Below, in pieces: positions 1-5,213 of a stretch of DNA of 5,213 nt (positions are counted from its first letter, which is position 1; each line of letters opens with the position of its first letter). Both the position numbers and the translations under genes were made by a program. Under the pieces are notes generated by a model, which was not told where the DNA came from, did not search any database, and saw only the letters and a program-made list of their open reading frames with translations. The DNA comes from Bordetella parapertussis (GTDB lineage Bacteria; Pseudomonadota; Gammaproteobacteria; Burkholderiales; Burkholderiaceae_C), in contig CALQBT020000226.1 in the NCBI GenBank assembly GCA_943328885.2, positions 1-5,213 on the forward strand. Reading direction: 5' to 3'.

Positions 1-778
1 GGTCAGCGGCCTGGACAAGACCTACCAGGACAAACGCTGGTTCGGCCCGCAGCGCAACGTGCATGCGGCGCAGGCCGTCAGCTTCGAGATCCGCCGCGGC
101 CAGACGCTGGGCATCGTCGGTGAATCGGGTTCCGGCAAGAGCACCGTGGCGCGCTGCATCGTGCGCCTGGTCGACCCCAGCGCGGGCGCGGTGCTGCTCG
201 GCAGCGAGGACATCGCGATGATGTCGGTGGCGCAGTTGCGGCCGCTGCGCCGGCGCGTGCAGATCGTGTTCCAGGATCCTTACCGCTCGCTCAACCCGCG
301 CCGCACCGTGGCCCAGGCGATGGTCGAAGGGCCGATGAACTATGGCCTGGGTCGGGCCGATGCGCTGCAACGCGCCCGCTCGCTGCTGGCATTGGTGCGC
401 ATGGATGCCAGCGCGATGGATCGCTACCCGCACCAGTTCTCAGGCGGCCAGCGCCAACGAATCTGCATTGCCCGCGCGCTGATGATGGAGCCCGAGTTGC
501 TGGTCGCCGACGAGGCGGTCTCGGCGCTCGATGTCTCGGTCCAGGCCCAGGTGCTCGAACTGTTCGAGGAGATCCGCAGCCGGCTGAACCTGGCGATGCT
601 GTTCATCACCCACGACTTGCGGGTGGCCTCGCAGGTCTGCGACCAGCTCGCGGTGATGTCGCAAGGCAAGGTGGTCGAGTACGGGCCGGCGCACCAAGTT
701 TTCGGTGCGCCACAGCACGAGTACACCCGCGCGCTGTTCGCCGCCGCACCTGGGCGCGATTTCGCTTTCGGCGCCTGA
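1..778 (+). CDS. Oligopeptide/dipeptide-type ABC transporter ATP-binding protein (5' end missing)
   Basis: This is the cytoplasmic ATPase that would power import of peptides or similar small solutes through an inner-membrane permease pair fed by a periplasmic binding protein. The reading frame is open at the left edge (first full codon at base 2), so 258 C-terminal residues are visible. A GTG at 59 is not the start, because the frame upstream of it reads as the usual N-terminal strand of the family (VSGLDKTY). Visible motifs, numbered from base 2: Walker A GESGSGKST (40-48), Q-loop FQDPYRSLNPR (Q91), signature SGGQ (147-150), Walker B with D170/E171, D-loop SALD, and H-loop histidine 204. The SLNPR stretch after the Q-loop and the tail around HQVFGAPQHEYTRALFAA are typical of the DppD/DppF/OppD/OppF group. 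Position 172 is Ala where Pro is common (ADEAVSALD). It could be a stand-alone DppF-like subunit or the second half of a fused double ATPase; the left edge hides this. Substrate is inferred only at family level. Confidence 0.93.
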   Translation, partial: VSGLDKTYQDKRWFGPQRNVHAAQAVSFEIRRGQTLGIVGESGSGKSTVARCIVRLVDPSAGAVLLGSEDIAMMSVAQLRPLRRRVQIVFQDPYRSLNPRRTVAQAMVEGPMNYGLGRADALQRARSLLALVRMDASAMDRYPHQFSGGQRQRICIARALMMEPELLVADEAVSALDVSVQAQVLELFEEIRSRLNLAMLFITHDLRVASQVCDQLAVMSQGKVVEYGPAHQVFGAPQHEYTRALFAAAPGRDFAFGA

Positions 779-785
779 GCAAGCT

Positions 786-798
786 GGGCCTGAGGCCC
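786..798 (+). other. Small perfect inverted repeat after the ABC ATPase gene
   Basis: GGGCC and GGCCC flank a 3-base TGA loop, forming a 5-bp all-GC stem that begins 8 bases after the ATPase stop codon. No T-run follows (the next bases are GAACCCGG), so it does not look like an intrinsic terminator. It could slow 3' exonucleases or be chance in GC-rich DNA. Confidence 0.3.
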
Positions 799-832
799 GA
801 ACCCGGCCAGGCGCATCACACGTCAACTGCAT

Positions 833-846
833 GGAGACTGACCTTG
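833..846 (+). promoter_or_regulatory. Ribosome binding site that selects a TTG start for the M81 peptidase
   Basis: GGAG at 833-836 lies 7 bases before TTG at 844-846, a normal Shine-Dalgarno spacing. No ATG or GTG is present in this frame in the spacer upstream. The ATG at 831 overlaps the GGAG and is in another frame that closes at 908. The protein from the TTG begins MTRVLIAGYQHETNTF, matching where the M81 family normally starts. Confidence 0.65.
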
Positions 847-2343
847 ACCCGTGTTCTGATCGCTGGCTACCAGCACGAAACCAACACCTTCGCCCCCAGC
901 CTGGCTGACTGGGCTGCTTTCAACCGCGGTGACTCGTTCCCGGCCTTCATCCGCGGTGCCGCGATGCAGCAGTCGCTGACCGGCATCAACATCCCCATTG
1001 GCGGCTTCATTGACGCGGCCAAACGCCAGGGCTGGACCCTGCTGCCATCTTGCTGGGCCGGCGCGATTCCGTCGAGCTTCGTCACTCGCGAGGCCTTCGA
1101 CAACATCGCTGGCGCAGTCTGCGAGGATGTCGCTGCGGCACTGGCTGGTGGGCTCGACGCGATCTACCTCGACCTGCACGGCGCCGCGGTGGCCGAGCAC
1201 GCGGCAGACAGCGAGGGCGAGTTGCTGGCCAGGCTGCGTGCGATCGTCGGACCGAAGCTGCCGATCGTCGTCAGCCTTGACTTGCACGCCAACGTGACCC
1301 AGCGCATGCTGCGCGAGGCCGATGCGCTGGTGGCCTACCGCACTTACCCGCATGTGGACATGGCCGTCACCGGTGAGTTGGCGGCTGAGTTGCTGGCGCG
1401 GCGGCTCAAAATCGGCCGGCGCGAGCCCATGCATTGCCGCCGCCTGCCCTTCCTGATCCCACTCAACGCCCAGAGCACCTGGACGGCGCCAGCCCAGGGT
1501 TTGTACGACGAACTGATCGCGCTCGACCGTGCCCACGGCACGGTGCTGAGTTTCTGCATGGGCTTTCCGGCGTCAGACTTCGACGAATGCGCGCCGATGG
1601 TCTGGGGCCACGGCGAGGCGGCTGAGCGCGCGGTCGATCAGCTCTTTGCGCGGGTGGCCGAACCCACCCAGTGGCAGATGGACATCTTGCCGGCACGCGA
1701 GGCGGTGGTCCAGGCGCTGGCGCTGGCCGAAAAAGCGTCCAAGCCGGTGGTCATCGCCGACACCCAGGACAACCCCGGCGCGGGCGGTGACAGCAACACC
1801 ACCGGCATGTTGCACGCGCTGCTGGCCCAGGGCGCGGGCCGCAGGTTTCCTGGCCAGGTGGCGCTGGGGATGATGTACGACGCGGCGGCTGGCCGTGCTG
1901 CGCGCGAGGCCGGCGTCGGCGCCGAGCTTGAGCTGGTGCTGGGCACCGCGGTGCCGACCTTCACGGGACTGCCCAGCGACCCGCCGCTGCGAGGCCGCTT
2001 CAAGGTGCTGGCCGTCAGCGATGGCCAATGCACGCTCAAGGGGCCGATGATGACCGGCATGACGGTTCAGCTCGGCGCTTGCGCCTGTCTGGAGATCGAA
2101 GGCATCCGCATCGCGGTGGTCAGCGGCAAGAAGCAATTGCTCGACCGCGAGCTGCTGCGCATGGTGGGCATCTTCGCCGAGCAGATGCGCATCATCGTGG
2201 TCAAGAGCTCGAACCACTTCCGCGCTGACTTCCAACCGATTGCCAGCGCGGTGCTGGTGGCCAAGGCGGCCGGTCCGATGGCCGCTGACCCGGCCGACCT
2301 GCCCTGGAAGCAGCTGACGCCCGGCATCCGCGTTCGGCCCTGA
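844..2343 (+). CDS. M81 family (MlrC-like) metallopeptidase
   Basis: This 499-residue protein belongs to the MlrC family (MEROPS M81), zinc-dependent hydrolases named after the enzyme that cleaves linearised microcystin. Most relatives have unknown substrates. The N-terminal domain (about 1-290) shows QHETNTF (10-16), DLHGA (110-114), SLDLHANV (144-151) and YRTYPHVD (165-172). These Asp/His-rich motifs are the likely metal and active-site elements. The C-terminal domain (about 298-490) shows DTQDNPGAGGDSNTTG (306-321) and KSSNHFRADF (454-463), both family hallmarks. Length is normal for the family and nothing appears truncated. There is no signal peptide or membrane segment, so it should act in the cytoplasm on imported substrate. 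It lies 65 bp after a peptide-type ABC ATPase and 14 bp before a flavin monooxygenase, which suggests one operon. The family is clear; microcystin itself is not implied, since no mlrA, mlrB or mlrD is in view. I therefore give no gene symbol. Confidence 0.92.
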   Translation: MTRVLIAGYQHETNTFAPSLADWAAFNRGDSFPAFIRGAAMQQSLTGINIPIGGFIDAAKRQGWTLLPSCWAGAIPSSFVTREAFDNIAGAVCEDVAAALAGGLDAIYLDLHGAAVAEHAADSEGELLARLRAIVGPKLPIVVSLDLHANVTQRMLREADALVAYRTYPHVDMAVTGELAAELLARRLKIGRREPMHCRRLPFLIPLNAQSTWTAPAQGLYDELIALDRAHGTVLSFCMGFPASDFDECAPMVWGHGEAAERAVDQLFARVAEPTQWQMDILPAREAVVQALALAEKASKPVVIADTQDNPGAGGDSNTTGMLHALLAQGAGRRFPGQVALGMMYDAAAGRAAREAGVGAELELVLGTAVPTFTGLPSDPPLRGRFKVLAVSDGQCTLKGPMMTGMTVQLGACACLEIEGIRIAVVSGKKQLLDRELLRMVGIFAEQMRIIVVKSSNHFRADFQPIASAVLVAKAAGPMAADPADLPWKQLTPGIRVRP

Positions 2344-2357
2344 AACCGAGCCGGACC

Positions 2358-3704
2358 ATGGCGCGCGAGATCTTGCTCAACGCCTTCGACATGAACTGTG
2401 TCGGCCATATCCAGCAAGGGCTGTGGACGCACCCGCGCGACCAGTCGACGCGCTACCTCGAGCTGGCTTACTGGACCGAACTGGCCAGGACGCTGGAGGA
2501 CGGGCTGTTCGACGGCCTGTTCCTGGCCGACGTGATCGGCGTCTACGACGTCTTCGGCGGCAACGCCGACGCGGCGCTGCGCGGCGCGGTGCAGGTGCCG
2601 GTCAACGACCCGATGCTGCTGATCCCGGCGATGGCCGCCACCACCACCCACCTGGGTTTCGGCGTCACGGCCAACCTGATCTATGAGGCGCCCTACCTGT
2701 TCGCGCGCCGGATGTCCACGCTAGACCACCTGACGCGCGGCCGGGTTGGCTGGAACATCGTCACCGGCTACCTCGACAGCGCGGCGCGCGCCGCCGGATT
2801 CAGCGCCCAGCCGGCGCACGACGACCGCTACGACCTGGCCGACGAGTACATGAGCCTGGTCTACCAGCTCTGGGAGCAAAGCTGGGATGACGACGCGGTG
2901 CAGGCCAAGCGCAGCAGTGGCGTCTATGCCGACCCGGCCAAGGTGCACGCGGTTCATCACCACGGCAAGCAGTACCGGGTCGACGCTATCCACTTGAGCG
3001 AGCCCTCGCCGCAGCGCACGCCGGTGCTCTACCAGGCAGGCTCTTCGCCGCGCGGCCGGCGTTTCGCGGCCAGCCATGCCGAGTGCGTGTTTCTCAACGG
3101 CCAGGGTGTGGCCGGCGTCAAGGCCATCATTGACGACATCCGGGCGCTGGCCTCGGCCGCTGGCCGCGAGCCGGCCGACATCAAGGCCTTCCTGGGCGTC
3201 ACGGTGGTCACCGGGGCCACCGAGGCCGAGGCGCGCGACAAGTTCGACGACTACCGGCGCTACGTCAGCTCGGAAGCCGCGCTGGTGCATGCCGCGGCGT
3301 CGCTGGGCGTGGACCTCGCGCGTTTCGATCTCGACGAGCCGGTTGATACCGCAGCCAGCCAGGCGATCACCTCCAATGCCGAGGCCATTGCCCGCAGTCA
3401 GGGGCCGCAGTGGACCAGGCGCAAGTTGCTCGAGCAGATGGTGCTGGGCAGCCGCCAGACGCCGCTGGTGGGCTCGGCCGCTCAGGTCGCCGAGGCCTTG
3501 ATCCGATGGACCGAGGATGCTGGCGTTGACGGCTTCAACCTGTCGCGCACCGTCGCGCCTGAATGCTTTACCGACTTCAGCCGGCTGGTGGTGCCCGAAC
3601 TGCAGGCGCGGGGTGCTTTCAAGACGGCTTACCGAAGCGGCAGCCTGCGTGAGAAGTTGTTCGGCCACGCCAGACTGCCGCTGAGCCATCCGGCGCGGGC
3701 TTGA
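2358..3704 (+). CDS. LLM-class flavin-dependent monooxygenase, NtaA/SnaA/DszA family
   Basis: This 448-residue protein is a bacterial-luciferase-fold monooxygenase of the nitrilotriacetate monooxygenase group. Members use FMNH2 supplied by a separate flavin reductase, plus O2, to oxidise substrates such as aminopolycarboxylates (NtaA, EmoA), pristinamycin IIB (SnaA) or dibenzothiophene sulfone (DszA). Visible hallmarks are GRVGWNIVT (128-136), the YQAGSSPRGRRFAASHAE block (225-242, a probable flavin phosphate-binding region), DGFNL (391-395) and the C-terminal VVPELQARGAF (411-421) followed by REKLFG (431-436). Length is typical and the gene is intact. The ATG follows the M81 stop by 14 bases with only a weak GAG at 2348-2350 as a ribosome binding site, so translation is probably coupled to the upstream gene. 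No flavin reductase is encoded here; it must lie elsewhere. Family assignment is firm, substrate unknown. Oxidation of an amine- or amide-containing product released by the upstream peptidase is an inference. Confidence 0.93.
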   Translation: MAREILLNAFDMNCVGHIQQGLWTHPRDQSTRYLELAYWTELARTLEDGLFDGLFLADVIGVYDVFGGNADAALRGAVQVPVNDPMLLIPAMAATTTHLGFGVTANLIYEAPYLFARRMSTLDHLTRGRVGWNIVTGYLDSAARAAGFSAQPAHDDRYDLADEYMSLVYQLWEQSWDDDAVQAKRSSGVYADPAKVHAVHHHGKQYRVDAIHLSEPSPQRTPVLYQAGSSPRGRRFAASHAECVFLNGQGVAGVKAIIDDIRALASAAGREPADIKAFLGVTVVTGATEAEARDKFDDYRRYVSSEAALVHAAASLGVDLARFDLDEPVDTAASQAITSNAEAIARSQGPQWTRRKLLEQMVLGSRQTPLVGSAAQVAEALIRWTEDAGVDGFNLSRTVAPECFTDFSRLVVPELQARGAFKTAYRSGSLREKLFGHARLPLSHPARA

Positions 3705-3706
3705 GC

Positions 3707-3724
3707 AGCGGCTCGCAGCCGTTT
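3707..3724 (+). terminator. Candidate weak intrinsic terminator after the monooxygenase gene
   Basis: A hairpin starts 3 bases after the stop codon. The left arm AGCGGCT (3707-3713) pairs with AGCCGTT (3717-3723) across a CGC loop, giving 7 pairs including one G-T. Only three T residues follow (3722-3724, two of them in the stem) before GAATC, so the T-tract is poor. It may terminate partially, or stabilise the 3' end of the message. Confidence 0.35.
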
Positions 3725-3746
3725 GAATCGTCCAGAATCTGCACCC

Positions 3747-3774
3747 TTGGCCGGTCCGGTATTGACTGCACAAT
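3747..3774 (+). promoter_or_regulatory. Candidate weak sigma70-type promoter upstream of the acyl-CoA synthetase
   Basis: TTGGCC (3747-3752) and CACAAT (3769-3774) are separated by 16 bases. Each hexamer matches the sigma70 consensus at four of six positions. Transcription would start near 3781 and leave a leader of about 55 bases. A better -35 match, TTGACT at 3762-3767, has no acceptable -10 at 16-18 bases. A tandem CCGGT repeat (3751-3760) overlaps the spacer and could be an operator half-site or chance. The assignment rests on position in the longest spacer of the window and on these weak matches. Confidence 0.25.
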
Positions 3775-3822
3775 GGCAAGCGCCGCTTGGCGACTGTCCC
3801 CGAGCGCCCAGACCCGTCTCAT

Positions 3823-3827
3823 AGGAG
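3823..3827 (+). promoter_or_regulatory. Strong ribosome binding site for the acyl-CoA synthetase
   Basis: AGGAG sits 8 bases before the ATG at 3836. It is the best Shine-Dalgarno match in the window and clearly fixes the start. Its strength contrasts with the poor site before the monooxygenase and agrees with this gene being translated independently. Confidence 0.75.
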
Positions 3828-3835
3828 AACACAGC

Positions 3836-5213
3836 ATGTACCTGACCCAAGGCCTGCACCGCGCGCTGCAACAGCATCCCCAGCGCACCGCGGTTCTGTT
3901 CGGTGCTCGCAGGCGAAGTTTCGCCGAGCTCGGCGATCGTGTCTCACGGCTCGCTGCAGCGCTGCAATCGCTGGGCATGGCGCCAGGCGATCGGGTTGCG
4001 ATGCTGGCGATGAATTCGGACCGCTATCTGGAGTACCAGCTCGCCGTGCCCTGGGGCGGTGGGGTTCTCAATCCCTGCAACGTGCGCTGGAGTGTGGCCG
4101 AGATCGTTTACTCGCTGGTCGATTCCGGGTCGACGATGCTGATCGTCGACGACAACTTCCAGGCGATGGCCGAGGCGATTCGACGCGATGCCCCCAGCAT
4201 CGGCCCGGTGATCTACGCTGGCGACGGTGAGGTGCCGGCCGGCATGCACGGCTATGAGGCGCTGATCGCTGCAAGTGCACCGATCGCCGATGTCGGCCGC
4301 CAAGGCGACGACCTGCTCGGCATCTTCTACACCGGTGGCACCACCGGATTTCCCAAAGGCGTGATGCTCAGCCACGCCAACCTGTTTGCTTCGGGGATGT
4401 CCTTGCTGGGCGAAGGCATTTCGCCGCGCGGCAGCGTCTACCTGCACGCCGCGCCGATGTTCCACCTGGCTGACTTCGGACTGTCGATTCCGCAGCACCT
4501 GGCGGGCAACGCCCACGCGATCATCCCGGCTTTCAATCCTGAAGCCGTGCTCGAATGCATCGCGCGCGACCGGGTGACCGACGTGCTGCTGGTGCCGACC
4601 ATGATCCAGATGATGGTCGACCATCCGGCGATGAAGGCGGGTCACGACTGCTCGAGCCTGCAGCGTGTCGTCTACGGCGCTTCGACGATTTCCGAGGCGG
4701 TTCTCGACCGCGCGATGGCCGCGCTGCCGGGAGTCGAGTTCTTTCAGGCCTACGGCATGACCGAGCTCTCGCCGGTGGCGACCATCAACCCGGCTTGGTA
4801 TCACACGGCCGAAGGCCGCAAAGCCGGCAAGCTGCGCTCAGGTGGGCGCGCGAGCTTCGGCACCGAGGTGAAAATCGTCGACGAATTCGGCATCGAGGTG
4901 GCGCTGGGCACCGTGGGCGAAGTGGCGGTGCGTGGGCCGAACGTGATGATCGGTTATTGGAACAAGCCCGAGCAGACCGCGGCCGCGCTGCGCGGCGGCT
5001 GGATGCACACCGGCGATGGCGCCTACATGGATGTCGACGGTTTCATCTTCGTCGTCGACCGATTGAAGGACATGATCAAGAGCGGCGGTGAGAACGTGTT
5101 CTCGGCCGAGGTTGAGAACGCACTCGCTCAGCATCCGGCGGTTGCGTCCTGTGCGGTGATCGGCATCCCCAGCGAAAAATGGGGCGAGGCAGTGCATGCG
5201 GTGGTCGTGGCCA
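3836..5213 (+). CDS. AMP-forming acyl-CoA synthetase (3' end missing)
   Basis: This enzyme of the ANL superfamily would convert a carboxylic acid, ATP and CoA into acyl-CoA, AMP and pyrophosphate through an acyl-adenylate, in the cytoplasm. The window holds 459 codons from ATG at 3836, and the frame is still open at the right edge. Visible motifs are the phosphate-binding loop YTGGTTGFPKGV (165-176), PMFHLADFG (207-215), the adenylate motif YGMTE (306-310), HTGD (391-394) with the ribose-binding Asp 394, and the hinge DRLKDMIKSGGENV (408-421). The loop has Gly where many relatives have Ser (YTSGTTG), a variation known in the family. Relatives are usually about 510-550 residues, so roughly the last 50-90 are missing, including the C-terminal catalytic lysine. 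Substrate (medium- or long-chain fatty acid, aromatic acid or other) cannot be told. The 131-bp spacer and strong ribosome binding site suggest a separate or semi-independent transcription unit from the upstream genes. Confidence 0.93.
   Translation, partial: MYLTQGLHRALQQHPQRTAVLFGARRRSFAELGDRVSRLAAALQSLGMAPGDRVAMLAMNSDRYLEYQLAVPWGGGVLNPCNVRWSVAEIVYSLVDSGSTMLIVDDNFQAMAEAIRRDAPSIGPVIYAGDGEVPAGMHGYEALIAASAPIADVGRQGDDLLGIFYTGGTTGFPKGVMLSHANLFASGMSLLGEGISPRGSVYLHAAPMFHLADFGLSIPQHLAGNAHAIIPAFNPEAVLECIARDRVTDVLLVPTMIQMMVDHPAMKAGHDCSSLQRVVYGASTISEAVLDRAMAALPGVEFFQAYGMTELSPVATINPAWYHTAEGRKAGKLRSGGRASFGTEVKIVDEFGIEVALGTVGEVAVRGPNVMIGYWNKPEQTAAALRGGWMHTGDGAYMDVDGFIFVVDRLKDMIKSGGENVFSAEVENALAQHPAVASCAVIGIPSEKWGEAVHAVVVA

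Noticed and set aside
705..908. Short + strand frame spanning the ATPase-peptidase junction
   Set aside because: It overlaps both real genes in another frame, its translation shows no motif, and the internal ATG at 831 gives only 25 codons.
1573..2235. Open frame on the - strand (220 codons) opposite the M81 gene
   Set aside because: It is antisense to the conserved C-terminal M81 domain, its composition is that of a GC-rich shadow frame, and no family is recognisable.
844..2343. Complete microcystin-degradation (mlr) cluster
   Set aside because: Only the MlrC-family member is present. The neighbours are not mlrA, mlrB or mlrD, and most M81 proteins are not microcystinases.
2721..3779. Long open frame on the - strand (352 codons) opposite the monooxygenase
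   Set aside because: It lies almost wholly opposite a gene with clear family motifs. Its translation is low-complexity and rich in Arg, His, Val and Ala, as expected from a GC-rich antisense frame, and no domain is recognisable.
3762..3790. Promoter using TTGACT at 3762 as -35
   Set aside because: The expected -10 position reads GCTTGG, which does not resemble TATAAT.
3944..4804. Long open frame on the - strand (286 codons) opposite the acyl-CoA synthetase
   Set aside because: The + strand has uninterrupted ANL-superfamily motifs across the same bases. The antisense product is rich in His, Arg and Gln with no recognisable fold, so it is a codon-bias shadow.
4555..5091. + strand frame of 178 codons inside the acyl-CoA synthetase
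   Set aside because: It is an out-of-frame, Arg/Gly-rich translation overlapping the adenylate and hinge motifs of the real gene.

Overview
The window is GC-rich, gene-dense bacterial chromosomal DNA with all four genes on the + strand. The GC-rich codon use, tight gene packing and gene types (oligopeptide-type ABC ATPase, M81/MlrC peptidase, NtaA-type flavin monooxygenase, AMP-forming acyl-CoA ligase) suggest a metabolically versatile proteobacterium. A Burkholderiales-like betaproteobacterium is my best guess, made from general resemblance and not from a search.

Layout: (1) positions 1-778 hold the 3' part of an oligopeptide/dipeptide-type ABC transporter ATPase, cut by the left edge. (2) A 65-bp spacer with a small perfect hairpin follows. 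(3) Positions 844-2343 encode a complete M81-family (MlrC-like) metallopeptidase that begins with TTG. (4) After only 14 bp, positions 2358-3704 encode a complete NtaA/SnaA/DszA-type FMN-dependent monooxygenase. (5) A 131-bp spacer carries a possible terminator hairpin, a weak candidate promoter and a strong ribosome binding site. (6) Positions 3836-5213 hold most of an AMP-forming acyl-CoA synthetase, cut by the right edge before its C-terminal catalytic lysine.

The first three genes look like one transcription unit. A plausible reading is uptake of a peptide-like or amide-containing small molecule by the ABC transporter, cytoplasmic hydrolysis by the M81 enzyme, and oxidation by the flavin monooxygenase. 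The acyl-CoA ligase could activate a resulting acid, but the hairpin and spacer before it suggest a separate or only partly coupled unit. The pathway substrate is not readable from sequence.

No RNA genes, mobile elements, CRISPR arrays or long repeats were seen. Nothing demonstrates a truly novel system. The most interesting point is the association of peptide importer, M81 peptidase and two-component-type flavin monooxygenase, which may be an uncharacterised catabolic module.
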